A stretch of DNA of 40,365 nt from Verrucomicrobiota bacterium (GTDB lineage Bacteria; Verrucomicrobiota; Verrucomicrobiia; Opitutales; Opitutaceae), in contig JADKHC010000034.1 in NCBI GenBank assembly GCA_016721945.1, forward strand, positions 1 through 40,365. The letters are read 5' to 3'. Positions within the stretch are counted from its first letter, which is position 1, and every line of letters starts with the position of its first letter. Shown piece by piece: positions 7,741-16,230 of the stretch. The notes under the pieces are model-generated. The model was not told where the DNA came from. It ran no database searches and saw only the letters and a list, made by a program, of their open reading frames with translations. The translations under genes and the position numbers were made by a program.

Positions 7741-8391
7741 ATGAGACTTCTCCGCACGAGCGCCCTTCTCGCCCTCACCCTGCTCCCAGGCCTGCTCTCC
7801 GCCTCGGAAACCGAACCCGCTGCGCCCGCAAAGCCCAATATCGAAGTTTCCACCGGCAGTGCAGGTGCCGCGCCTCAGGTGAAAAAACAGCGCGCGATTT
7901 CAGGCGATCTCTCCAAGGCCCTTTCCTCCGGCATAAAGTATAACCCACCGCCACCGGCAAAGCCCGAAGCCGAACAGGTTGACATGCGAGACGTGAACAA
8001 ACCGCGCAACGAAATCATCCGCCTGCCTAAATACCTCGTCGAGGCCAAGCGGCCGCCAGTCTTCAACGAACACAATCTCTACACCAAGGAGATGCTGCGT
8101 CGTCTCGCGTATCAACGCTACATCAGCTCCTTCGGCCGCAACGTACTCAACAAGTACCGACTACCGATCATCGGAGGCGGCATCGACGCGTATGCGATGA
8201 TGCAATACGAAGCTGAGGAGCGGAATAAGAACCTGACTGAAATGGCCGACAAAGTTTCCATGTATCGAGTTTCTGGTGACACCGCCGAAGCCGACCAGCT
8301 CAAGGAAGACACGCAGGACACCTTGATGCGCCGCACAGAATTTGGCACAACGACCCAAAGCCAATCCCCCGCCGCCCGCCAGTCACGCTAA
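7741..8391 (+). CDS. Secreted protein of unknown function
   Basis: The 216-aa product opens with a convincing signal peptide (MRLLRTSALLALTLLPGLLSA, cleavage probably after residue 21 or 22). A Pro/Ala-rich stretch (PPPPAKPEAE near residue 65) follows. Then comes a more ordered part containing NEIIRLPKYLVEAKRPPVFNE, which looks like the anchor of a periplasmic or outer-membrane-associated protein. A short hydrophobic, Gly-rich patch (LPIIGGGIDAYAMMQ) near 140-154 precedes a charged helix. No catalytic motif or lipobox Cys was seen and I do not recognise the family. The start is the ATG at 7741, 11 nt after the last in-frame stop context upstream. A gene desert with nested inverted repeats follows it. 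Confidence 0.75.
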   Translation: MRLLRTSALLALTLLPGLLSASETEPAAPAKPNIEVSTGSAGAAPQVKKQRAISGDLSKALSSGIKYNPPPPAKPEAEQVDMRDVNKPRNEIIRLPKYLVEAKRPPVFNEHNLYTKEMLRRLAYQRYISSFGRNVLNKYRLPIIGGGIDAYAMMQYEAEERNKNLTEMADKVSMYRVSGDTAEADQLKEDTQDTLMRRTEFGTTTQSQSPAARQSR

Positions 8392-8440
8392 CGGCAGCCA
8401 CCCTTCAAAATCCGGCCATCCCGTATAGCTGCCAGAATGC

Positions 8441-8750
8441 TCACGCAAAGCCGCCAAGGCGCAAAGCCATGAGATTCCCTGTCATGGTAGCTATAACGCG
8501 ATTTTCGCCTTAGACCAAAAGCCCCAAGCTTTCAGACGTTGAACAGAAGATAACAAAGAGAACGAAGGCCTGCTGGTTCTTCCTGGATCTCTTCGTTACC
8601 TTCGTTTTCTTCTGTAAAATTCAGCCCAGCCACGATCAGCTTCAGTATAAAAGCATAGGGGCATTGGTATCATAGAAGACGATCCGTTTCCCGGAATTGA
8701 AACCGCACTGCCCCATTTCCTCCTCTTTGCGACTTGGCGGCTTTGCGTGA
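8441..8750. repeat. Palindromic element family B (outer pair)
   Basis: The 26-bp end TCACGCAAAGCCGCCAAGG... (8441-8466) is the inverted partner of 8725-8750 with two mismatches. The pair encloses about 260 bp without a convincing gene and fills most of the 434-bp gap 8392-8825 between convergent genes. A second, unrelated inverted repeat is nested inside (8539-8616). I see no other signal in this gap. Confidence 0.65.
8539..8616. repeat. Nested palindrome family C
   Basis: The left arm GAACAGAAGATAACAAAGAG (from 8541) pairs with an arm ending in TTCGTTTTCTTCTGT (8601-8615), with about four mismatches over 27 bp. Its AT-richer, purine/pyrimidine-skewed arms differ from the enclosing repeat, which suggests insertion of one element into another. 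Confidence 0.55.
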
Positions 8751-8825
8751 AACAATTCCGCAAAAGCGGCTGCAATATTTATGAAGAAGCGGACTACAGG
8801 CAACTGCGCTATGCTTAAAGCCGCC

Positions 8826-11800
8826 TCAAGCAAACACACATAACCGTTCAATACCGGCAGCGGAACCGTCGCGAAGCCAGCCGTCGAGTTGGGCTTGGTC
8901 TTTGAGTTGCTGACCGCGGGAGCGCGGTACGGCGAGGAAGCGGATTTCGGCGTCGTGGAGTGTCGTCATGTCGCCCCAGAGTTTTTCGAACTGCGCGACC
9001 GGGAAAATATCCTCCTGGCCGTTGCCCCAGCGTTTCTTCACGTCCTTCAACGTCACATAGCTCGGCATCTTCGCTCCGAGCGCGCGTACGGCGGAGGCGA
9101 TCTTTTGCGGTTCACTCAGCTGGCGACGATCCAGACCGAAGAGCTCCAGAAGCGAGTCGATGTGAATCCACGTCGTAAGGGTGTTGTAATAGGTTAGCTT
9201 AAATTCGTCCTCTTCGCGGGCGAGGGCAAGGCCTTCGACGAGGCGCAGCTGGCCGTTGACGCGGGCGAGACCACCACCGCGATCCTCGATGCGGCGCTGG
9301 ATCACCTCGATGCTCAAGGCGGCTCCTTCCAGTATGTGCCGACCGAATACTGTCGGGTCCAGATTCGCGCCAAGTGTGTCGATGTTGTGCAGGAGCAAAT
9401 GCTCCAAATCCGGCTGGGCCGTAAGCAGGTCGCGCAGCACGCCGTTGAGCAGCAGATTGGCCACTTCGTACCAGTGACCGACTGGATGCAGGCATTGCAG
9501 CGGGAGGTTGTCGGTGTAGTCCGAGGCTTCGCCGGTTGCGGTCGCCCACTCGATCAGCGCCTTATGCAGACTTTGGCGGACTTTTTCTTTTTGTGGATCT
9601 AGCTGCTGGTGCGGCATCTCTTCATAGGAGAAGCGCAGATCGCGCGCCGTCGGCACCATGCGCAAGCCGACCGAGCGTCCGGGCGAGAGAATTACGCGGC
9701 CGTCGTAATGATAATTTTTCTCCTCCTTCAGCATCGCCGCGATGGGCGCGTGCGTGAGATGGCTGGTCGAAAAGATGTGCGTAACCGGTACACCGCTGAG
9801 CAAACCAGTCGCGTGGCTCTTCGCCAAATGCGTCTCGATGAAGCTGCGATGGCGTCCGCAAAGTTTGGCGAAGGGATGCAGTGCCTTCACCGTGCCCGCG
9901 CCCTGCGTCCAACGACTACCTGCACCGGCGGCGAGGGTTACCACGGCGGCACGCCCTTCACGTAATGCTTCGAGGCCAACTTGCTCAGCCTTCGCGTCGC
10001 TGGCGTACAACGACACCACGTCGCCCGCGCGCACGTCTTCGACGACGGCGGTCACGGGCAGGCGATTCTGCGCGAGCCCGATGCGTCCAGCCCGCAGGTC
10101 GTCGCGAATCTGTTCGTGCTGAACCGCGTCAAAGCCGTTTTCGGTCAGGAGCTCGCGGAGGTTGCTGGCGGCACCGGAGTTTTTCGGTCCCTTGCCCTGA
10201 GCAGGAGCGGGCAAAATACGCTGCATCATCGGAGCGAGTAGCGATCGCTCACTCGTTGCGTAAAGCTGCGTTCCGGAGAACCGATCCATCTCGCGACGGA
10301 TTTCGGGCCGCAACGTGCGCGGGTCCTGCCGCAACCAACGCGGCACGGCAAAAAGGTAATACTCGGGCGAGAGCATCGCCTCTGCGCCGGTCTGCAGTTT
10401 CGCGAACGAACCGTTTTCGTTGATCTCGAAATTATAAACCACCGGGTCCATCGCGAACGGCAGCGACGCTTCGAGCGCGCGTTTCGTCCGCGTCATGATC
10501 TCAAGCAGTTTTTCCCGCGCTTCGGCCTTGGCCGCTGGTTCGACGAAGAAGCCCATGCCGCCGCCCGACATACCGCCGAGCATGACGAAACCGCGGAACT
10601 TTGCCCCTAGCGCCTGTTTCGCTTCTTCGATCAACCGCTCCGTGTAGGCGGTGCTCGCCCAAGGAATAATAGTCTGAATCGGGCCGAAGAAATTGCGCGT
10701 GGTGAGCTCTGCTACTTTGGCCACTTCGCCGGAACGCAACGCCACAATGATGTCGCGCAGGATTTTCTGCGCTTCCTGTCGAGCGAGCCATTCGCGTTCG
10801 AGTTTGAGCAGATATTTTTCCGTGACCATCTCAAGGATGGGGCCGACGTTCTGCGACATGCCGCCATGCACAAGAATGAGGCTGTCCTGAAGCTCGCGTC
10901 GTGTTTTTTCGGATACAATGTCGTCGCCAAAAATCGTATGCTGCGGCAACAGACGTCCACGACTTGTGCCAAACTCAAGATCGCCCGCGACAGCGGCCAC
11001 GCCTTCAATCATTTTGATACCGGGCCAAACGCCGCCGGAATCCTGCCAGCCACCGCCGGAACCGCCCAGCCACTCGCCAAGAATGGCGCGACTGAGAATC
11101 GTGCGGCGCTCCACCTCAGACAGCTTGCCGGTAAACGCCGCAGTCTGCCCGGTGGCGCGCATGCAAAGCGAGATCAGGCAGCCGAGAAGATTAGTCGAAA
11201 CCGCAAGGCGCGAACCCTTCGGAATGTCACGCACCTGACTCGCGATTTCCAGTCCACGACCAGAACCACACAGCCGAGCCAAAATATCGGAGAGTTTCTG
11301 CCCCGAACCTTCGAGCCCCGAAGGCACCACGCCTGAAGCGATGACGGCAGCCTTGAGCAGGCCGAGGTAATCTTTGGCGAAATCAAACACTTCATCGAGC
11401 GTCCGTACGTCAGTCGTTGCGCCGAGATCCACGCTTGTGAGCCTAAGGACTGGTTCGTCAATCACGCGCAGGAAACCGCAGACGGGAGGCTGCGCGCCCG
11501 CATCGCGCCCATGCACGCCGAGATTTACCGAGATGTTCAACACCTTCGCGCCCTCGGGATAATCCATCCCTAGGAAGAAAATATCGCTCCAGGCCGCGTG
11601 GCTAAGATCGAGGCGCACCGCAGTCTCCTCGGAGAGTACAGGCATCGGATCTTCAGGCGAGGCACGCTCAAGTAATTCTCGACGGAGACGCAGCGGATAG
11701 TCGAGCGGATGACCCGTGCGAAACATCCATTGATTGCCGCGCACCGAGCGCACGGTTTTCTGGACCTGTTGCGCGAGCGTCTTGAACGCGAGGCCGTGGT

Positions 11801-12155
11801 ACGCAACCGCAAGCGCACTGCTCAAGCCGTCGGACCAGCCGTTTTTGCGTTGATGATCGAGGAAGACAATCAGTGCCTCCTCAAAGCGACGCGCGAGACA
11901 ATGCTTGTGCCCTTCGAACGGAATCGCCCCGCCAATATCGGCCGGATAGTGCGGTGGCAGAAAATAGCGATGAAGCGCCTCCAGAAAGAAAATGCTGCGC
12001 ACGCGATGATAGAAATTCGCCGCGCGTTGACGGTATTCCTCCAGTTCGCCCGCCATGCGTTCCAGTCCGGCACGGTCGGAGGCTCGGCAAAGTTTTTCGA
12101 AATAGTCGGAGCCGCCGCCAGCACCTTCCACGAGAGCAAGCAATCGGGTATCCAC
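8826..12155 (-). CDS. Fucokinase-like GHMP kinase fused to UDPGP-type nucleotidyltransferase
   Basis: The 1109-aa protein (GTG start) has three parts. Residues 1-175 form a helical N-terminal region. Residues about 178-560 match the kinase half of fucokinase/FKP enzymes. Blocks are RLDLSHAAWSD (181-191), SVDLGATTDV (241-250), RGLEI (300-304), motif 2 IPKGSRLAVSTNLLG (311-325), GGGWQDSGG (367-375) and motif 3 GGMSGGGMGFF (527-537). Residues about 690-1109 resemble UDP-sugar pyrophosphorylases: LAAGAGSRWTQGAGTVKALHPF (741-762, nucleotide-binding loop) and HNIDTLGANLDP (923-934). Such a protein could phosphorylate a free sugar at C1 and convert it to a nucleotide sugar in one chain. The domain order is the reverse of Bacteroides FKP and the transferase is of another type. 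Motif 2 lacks the usual GLGxSS glycines. The sugar is unknown. It is probably in an operon with the gene 8 bp upstream. Confidence 0.75.
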   Translation of the reverse strand: MDTRLLALVEGAGGGSDYFEKLCRASDRAGLERMAGELEEYRQRAANFYHRVRSIFFLEALHRYFLPPHYPADIGGAIPFEGHKHCLARRFEEALIVFLDHQRKNGWSDGLSSALAVAYHGLAFKTLAQQVQKTVRSVRGNQWMFRTGHPLDYPLRLRRELLERASPEDPMPVLSEETAVRLDLSHAAWSDIFFLGMDYPEGAKVLNISVNLGVHGRDAGAQPPVCGFLRVIDEPVLRLTSVDLGATTDVRTLDEVFDFAKDYLGLLKAAVIASGVVPSGLEGSGQKLSDILARLCGSGRGLEIASQVRDIPKGSRLAVSTNLLGCLISLCMRATGQTAAFTGKLSEVERRTILSRAILGEWLGGSGGGWQDSGGVWPGIKMIEGVAAVAGDLEFGTSRGRLLPQHTIFGDDIVSEKTRRELQDSLILVHGGMSQNVGPILEMVTEKYLLKLEREWLARQEAQKILRDIIVALRSGEVAKVAELTTRNFFGPIQTIIPWASTAYTERLIEEAKQALGAKFRGFVMLGGMSGGGMGFFVEPAAKAEAREKLLEIMTRTKRALEASLPFAMDPVVYNFEINENGSFAKLQTGAEAMLSPEYYLFAVPRWLRQDPRTLRPEIRREMDRFSGTQLYATSERSLLAPMMQRILPAPAQGKGPKNSGAASNLRELLTENGFDAVQHEQIRDDLRAGRIGLAQNRLPVTAVVEDVRAGDVVSLYASDAKAEQVGLEALREGRAAVVTLAAGAGSRWTQGAGTVKALHPFAKLCGRHRSFIETHLAKSHATGLLSGVPVTHIFSTSHLTHAPIAAMLKEEKNYHYDGRVILSPGRSVGLRMVPTARDLRFSYEEMPHQQLDPQKEKVRQSLHKALIEWATATGEASDYTDNLPLQCLHPVGHWYEVANLLLNGVLRDLLTAQPDLEHLLLHNIDTLGANLDPTVFGRHILEGAALSIEVIQRRIEDRGGGLARVNGQLRLVEGLALAREEDEFKLTYYNTLTTWIHIDSLLELFGLDRRQLSEPQKIASAVRALGAKMPSYVTLKDVKKRWGNGQEDIFPVAQFEKLWGDMTTLHDAEIRFLAVPRSRGQQLKDQAQLDGWLRDGSAAGIERLCVFA

Positions 12156-12163
12156 GGTAGTCC

Positions 12164-13030
12164 TTAGCGACGGGTGATGGTTTTGGCGGCATCGATCGCC
12201 AGCTCATCGGCGAGCAGCGCGAGGATTTCCTCACGTGCCGAACCATTGAGACCGAGGGCGATCTGCGCACGCAACAGGCCAAATTGGGCCTCCAGATCGG
12301 CGCGACGGCCAGCGAGTTCGGTAGCGAGATATTTTTCGCGAGACGGCAGGCGGGCCAGCGCGGGCGAAAGTCCAAGTTTGGCCGTGGGATTGGCGGCGGC
12401 GTCTTCGGCCAGCAGCGTGAAAACCGTCGGCGTCATCACATGCATACCAAAGAAACAGAGGTAATGCCCGCTGCGCAGGCCGGGCACGACGCATTGCTGC
12501 TCGGCCACGGTTGGCATGGGCTTCTCGATCACATTCTCAATTTGATACAGCCCGTGCCGCCCTGGCAGCAACGAGCCTGCCACCGTGCCATAATATTGCA
12601 GGTGTCGCTCGTGTGTGGCCTGCACGGCCGAAACGGCGCAACCTTCAGCATCGGCGATGTCGAGCAACTGGCGCGTGCAGCTTTTTTCGGCGCCGCTCAC
12701 ATATAGATGATCGCTCACCTGAAGCAAAAATGGTTCCGAACAAACAAAGTCGCGACCGCATAAAACAGCGTGTCCATAACCACCCGCCACCGCCTGTTCG
12801 ATGACGGTTATGGCCTTGGTAAAGGGTGCCAGCACCTGGCTGAACGCCGCACGATCCGTCGGCGAGACAATGAGCCCGACTTGCTCGATGCCCGCTTCAA
12901 GCATCTCCTCCAGAATGATGGCGATGGCCGGCTTGGTGTCGCCATTGCGGTTGGTTAGTGATTGAAGCGGCAGCCGACGTTGGCTCGGTCCCGCTGCGGT
13001 GATAATCGCTTTCCTGATCTTGGCGGCCAT
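12164..13030 (-). CDS. GalU-like sugar-1-phosphate nucleotidyltransferase
   Basis: This 288-aa protein belongs to the NTP_transferase family closest to UTP-glucose-1-phosphate uridylyltransferase. It shows KAIITAAG (7-14), TKPAIAIILEEMLEAGIEQV (GalU has PKExLPI...EA..AGI here), GGYGHAVLCGRDFV and the metal site LLQVSDHLY, followed by NVIEKP. The nucleotide-binding loop is unusual: AAGxGTRxLP of GalU reads AAGPSQRRLP, so the Gly-Thr pair is gone and only the Arg remains. It starts at an ATG at 13030 and ends 8 bp before the fused kinase/pyrophosphorylase, surely one transcript. The pair suggests synthesis or salvage of a nucleotide sugar. It is divergent from nadC, with about 90 bp between the starts. 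Substrate and activity cannot be read from sequence. Confidence 0.75.
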   Translation of the reverse strand: MAAKIRKAIITAAGPSQRRLPLQSLTNRNGDTKPAIAIILEEMLEAGIEQVGLIVSPTDRAAFSQVLAPFTKAITVIEQAVAGGYGHAVLCGRDFVCSEPFLLQVSDHLYVSGAEKSCTRQLLDIADAEGCAVSAVQATHERHLQYYGTVAGSLLPGRHGLYQIENVIEKPMPTVAEQQCVVPGLRSGHYLCFFGMHVMTPTVFTLLAEDAAANPTAKLGLSPALARLPSREKYLATELAGRRADLEAQFGLLRAQIALGLNGSAREEILALLADELAIDAAKTITRR

Positions 13031-13119
13031 AAGTAACGGCGAAGAGTGGGATTTTGGCGCCAGCGTGCAACTATGAAAACCCGTTCGACTTTCCGCGCCA
13101 GTCGCTTGTGCTGTCTGCC

Positions 13120-14052
13120 ATGCCCGCCCTTACGCGCGCCGAACTTTCGGACTCACTTATCAAACGTCTCACTTGGGACGAACTCGACCTCGCCTATATC
13201 CGGCGGCTGGTGGAGATCGCACGCGACGAAGACCTCGCCGGTCTCGGCCTCCAAGCCAAACCACGCAAAACCGGCGACCGCTCGACCGGCAGCATAACCA
13301 CCACGCCCCGCCAGAGCTCCGCCAATCTCGTCGCTCGCGAGCCCATGGTTGCCTGCGGCCTCCCGCTGATCCCGCTCATCCTCAAGGCCTACGGCGGTAA
13401 TGCCGTCGTCCAACTCCGCACCAGCGACGGTGCCTCGTTGGTCCGTGGCGATGTGCTCGCCACGCTAACCGGCGACCCGCGCGTGTTGCTCGCCGCCGAG
13501 CGCATCGTGCTCAATTTTCTCCAACGTCTCTCCGGCGTCGCCACGCAAACGCGCCGCTACGCCGACGCGCTCGGCAAATCGCGTACCCGACTTCTCGATA
13601 CACGCAAAACCACGCCCGGCTACCGCATGCTCGAAAAATACGCCGTAGCCTGCGGCGGCGGCTGGAACCACCGACTCGGCCTCTTCGACCGCGTGATGTT
13701 GAAGGATAACCACCTCGCGCTTCTCGGTTCCAACGATGGCATCGCCGACGCCGTCGCTCGCGCGAAAAAATCCACGCCCGACCTCCCGGTTGAAGTCGAA
13801 GTCGACCGCCTCGCCCAAATCCCGCCCGTGCTCGCCGCCGGCGCCGATATCATCTTGCTGGACAACTTTACCACCGTGCAGCTGCGCAAAGCCGTCGCCC
13901 TGATCGGCGGCCAAGCGTTTACAGAAGCCAGCGGCGGCATCACGCTGAAGACGTTGCCGAAACTCGCCAACCTCGGGCTCGACTTCGCCTCCACCGGCGC
14001 ACTCGTCCACCAAAGCATCTGGGTCGACATCGGCCTCGACTGGCGCAACTAA
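13120..14052 (+). CDS. nadC: Nicotinate-nucleotide pyrophosphorylase (carboxylating)
   Basis: NadC (quinolinate phosphoribosyltransferase) turns quinolinate and PRPP into nicotinate mononucleotide, CO2 and PPi in de novo NAD synthesis. Conserved blocks are ERIVLNFLQRLSGVAT (127-142), DTRKTTPGYRMLEKYA (160-175), GGGWNHRLGLFDRVMLKDNH (179-198), EVEVD and the phosphate loop EASGGI. The 310-aa form from the ATG at 13120 is preferred; an upstream ATG at 13054 would add 22 residues of poor composition. A short insertion (KPRKTGDRSTGSI, about 48-60) sits where most NadC have a tight GDxT turn. nadA and nadB are not in the window. The gene leads a cofactor cluster with birA and coaX. Confidence 0.93.
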   Translation: MPALTRAELSDSLIKRLTWDELDLAYIRRLVEIARDEDLAGLGLQAKPRKTGDRSTGSITTTPRQSSANLVAREPMVACGLPLIPLILKAYGGNAVVQLRTSDGASLVRGDVLATLTGDPRVLLAAERIVLNFLQRLSGVATQTRRYADALGKSRTRLLDTRKTTPGYRMLEKYAVACGGGWNHRLGLFDRVMLKDNHLALLGSNDGIADAVARAKKSTPDLPVEVEVDRLAQIPPVLAAGADIILLDNFTTVQLRKAVALIGGQAFTEASGGITLKTLPKLANLGLDFASTGALVHQSIWVDIGLDWRN

Positions 14053-14096
14053 TCACCATCGCCATGCACCTTGCTGTCATTCTCCGTGCATTTCAG

Positions 14097-14159
14097 GTAG
14101 GGCGGATGGTCCCTCATCCGCCTCCGGCACTGCGGACGATGCGGAGCATCGTCCCTACC
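14097..14159. repeat. Palindrome family F, copy 2 (two-arm structure)
   Basis: An outer stem GGTAGGG (14097-14103) with CCCTACC (14153-14159) encloses two hairpins: GCGGATG/CATCCGC (14102-14121) and CGATGC-GGA-GCATCG (about 14137-14151). It lies between nadC and birA. The first arm resembles the hairpin at 3997-4023. Confidence 0.6.
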
Positions 14160-14199
14160 CTTTCAAACCCACTTTTCGGATAGTTTCCGAGCCATCGCC

Positions 14200-15210
14200 A
14201 TGCCGCGCAGCCATTCCGTTTGCAGCCCTGAAGTCACCATTTTACGCGCGCTTTTATCGCATTCCGATGGTTTCGTTTCCGGTGCCGCGCTGGCCAAAAC
14301 CCTGGCAATGAGCCGTGTGGCCGTCTGGCAGCACATGGAGAAAATGCGCGAACAAGGCTTCGCTTTCGAGGCCGTTCGCGCGAAGGGCTACCGGTTGACG
14401 AAACAGCCCACTGATCTAAATGCCACGCTGATCGAGGCCCATCTCACGCCGCACAAGCCTGTCGTCGGATTCCAGTGTTTCGAAACTATTGACAGCACTA
14501 ACGACGAAGCCGCACGCCAGCTCGCCACTGGCCGCCAGGCACCGTTTGTAATCGCCTCCCGCGAACAAACCCGTGGACGCGGGCGCTTCGGTCGCACCTG
14601 GCACAGCGAATCCAACGGCAATCTTTATCTGAGCTTCGCGTTTCGCCCACAGCTGCCACCGGAACGCATGCAGACCTTTACGCTCTGGATGGGCGTTAAT
14701 CTCTGCGAATTCGTCGCGAGCTACACCCAGGTTTCACCCGGCCTGAAATGGCCCAACGATATTCTTTTCAACGACCGCAAGGCCGGCGGCATGTTGACTG
14801 AAGCGCGCATCGACGCCGACCACATCCGCGACCTCGTTTTTGGACTCGGGCTCAACATCAGCAGCCAGACTGCGGCCTTTCCGCCCGAAGTCGCCCGCCG
14901 CGCGATTTCGCTCGCGGAGCACGCCACAGAAACGCTCGACCTCAACAAGTTTGCCGCCGCCGTGATCGCCCGCGTGATCGACGCCTACGACCGTTTCGTC
15001 AGCGGAAAATATCGCGATGCCTTTGCCGATCTCTGGCATCGTTTCGATTACCTGAAAGGCAAACCCGTTTCGCTCCAACACGGCAGCCAGCACATCAACG
15101 GCACCGCGATCGGCATCGACGAGGAAGGCTCGCTCATCGTGCGCACCGACCGCGGCAAAACCGAACGCTTCCGCGCCGGCGAAGTCACGATGTCAAAGAA
15201 ACCGGTGTAA
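14200..15210 (+). CDS. birA: Biotin-[acetyl-CoA-carboxylase] ligase / biotin operon repressor type
   Basis: The 336-aa protein is a two-domain BirA. Residues 10-68 form a winged helix-turn-helix (SGAALAKTLAMSRVAVWQHMEKM). The rest is the ligase: DSTNDEA (98-104), the biotinyl-AMP loop GRGRFGRTW (126-134), KWPNDI (183-188) and KAGGMLTE (194-201), then a C-terminal SH3-like domain. It makes biotinyl-5'-AMP and transfers biotin to the carrier protein of acetyl-CoA carboxylase. The DNA-binding domain suggests it may also repress biotin genes, though none is in the window. The start is the ATG at 14200. It is 31 bp upstream of coaX, a common pairing, and probably co-transcribed. Confidence 0.93.
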   Translation: MPRSHSVCSPEVTILRALLSHSDGFVSGAALAKTLAMSRVAVWQHMEKMREQGFAFEAVRAKGYRLTKQPTDLNATLIEAHLTPHKPVVGFQCFETIDSTNDEAARQLATGRQAPFVIASREQTRGRGRFGRTWHSESNGNLYLSFAFRPQLPPERMQTFTLWMGVNLCEFVASYTQVSPGLKWPNDILFNDRKAGGMLTEARIDADHIRDLVFGLGLNISSQTAAFPPEVARRAISLAEHATETLDLNKFAAAVIARVIDAYDRFVSGKYRDAFADLWHRFDYLKGKPVSLQHGSQHINGTAIGIDEEGSLIVRTDRGKTERFRAGEVTMSKKPV

Positions 15211-15241
15211 GTTTGTCACCAACCAGCCCCAAGATTTTCCC

Positions 15242-16012
15242 ATGCTGCTCTGTATCGATATTGGCAATACCTCGACGCACTACGGCGTCACCGGCCCCGA
15301 CGGCGCGCTTTTCATGCGCCACTTGTCCACCAAGGCAATCGACGAACCAGCCAACGGCATGGGCGTGGAATGCGAGAAAATCCTCACCGAATACCCAGCG
15401 GTAAAAGGCGTCGCGTTCTGCTCCGTCGTGCCGGAGGCGAGCCAGCGATTGCTCGGCGTTTTCGCACGCAGCCTGCGCGTTCCGCACTTTCAACTCACGT
15501 GCGAAAAAAAGCTCGGCGTGCCCATAAATTATCCGCGCCCAGCCGAAATCGGCCAGGATCGCCTCGCCAACGCCGCCGGTGCGCAAGCGCTCGTCGGCAC
15601 GCCCGCCATCGTAATCGACATGGGCACCGCCGTGACCTTCGACATCGTCACGCAAACCCTCGGTTATGAAGGCGGCATCATCGCGCCCGGCGTCGAGGTC
15701 ATGCGCCGCTACTTGCACGAGCAGACTGCGCTGCTGCCCGAACTGGACGAGTCGATTGACGTACCACGCACTATCGGTAAATCCACCGTCGAAGCCATGC
15801 GTATCGGAACCGTCATCGGTTTCGGCGGCATGATTCAGGCGCTGCTCGATGCGGTGCAGGCAGAACTCGCCGCCCGTGGCGAAAAACCCGCGCACATTCT
15901 CACCACCGGCGGAAGCGCCGCCCTGCTGGAGAAAATCCTGCGTACCCCACACCGCGTCGTGCCCGACATCACCCTGCGCGGCCTCGCCGCCGCATGGGAA
16001 TTGAACCACTGA
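15242..16012 (+). CDS. coaX: Type III pantothenate kinase
   Basis: CoaX phosphorylates pantothenate, the first step of coenzyme A synthesis, and belongs to the ASKHA fold. The 256-aa length is normal. Seen are the phosphate 1 motif CIDIGNTSTHYGV (4-16), the block GQDRLANAAGA (about 103-113), DMGTAVTFDIV (about 126-136) with the catalytic Asp, and GGIIAPG (about 144-150). The C-terminal TTGGSAALLE loop is also typical. The start ATG at 15242 leaves no alternative, because the conserved motif begins at residue 4. It follows birA by 31 bp. Repeat copy A2 begins 16 bp after its stop. Confidence 0.94.
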   Translation: MLLCIDIGNTSTHYGVTGPDGALFMRHLSTKAIDEPANGMGVECEKILTEYPAVKGVAFCSVVPEASQRLLGVFARSLRVPHFQLTCEKKLGVPINYPRPAEIGQDRLANAAGAQALVGTPAIVIDMGTAVTFDIVTQTLGYEGGIIAPGVEVMRRYLHEQTALLPELDESIDVPRTIGKSTVEAMRIGTVIGFGGMIQALLDAVQAELAARGEKPAHILTTGGSAALLEKILRTPHRVVPDITLRGLAAAWELNH

Positions 16013-16028
16013 GCCACAACCATGCGAT

Positions 16029-16185
16029 GGAACCACAGATAAACACGGATAAACACAGATTCACCGGAAGGATATTCAACACTGTGCGGGGGATTTATTT
16101 TCAATCAGACGTGAGCGATCAGATCACCGAACGTCCGACGTTTTAATATTCAAATCTGTGTTCATCAGCGTACATCTGCGGTTCC
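16029..16185. repeat. TIR element family A, copy 2 (no gene)
   Basis: The left end beginning GGAACCACAGATAAACACGG (16029) and the right end finishing CATCTGCGGTTCC (16185) are imperfect 33-bp inverted repeats. The 157-bp element shares its interior with copy 6 at 36977, including GTGAGCGATCAGATC. It lies between coaX and a small membrane protein gene. Confidence 0.75.
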
Positions 16186-16230
16186 CAGCTGCATCATTAC
16201 AGATAAGTTCGCGCCAATAACACCCCATTT

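Noticed and set aside
8642..8851. 69-aa minus-strand open frame in the gap before the fusion gene
   Set aside because: It is built largely from the right arm of repeat B and overlaps the neighbouring gene end; no coding signs.
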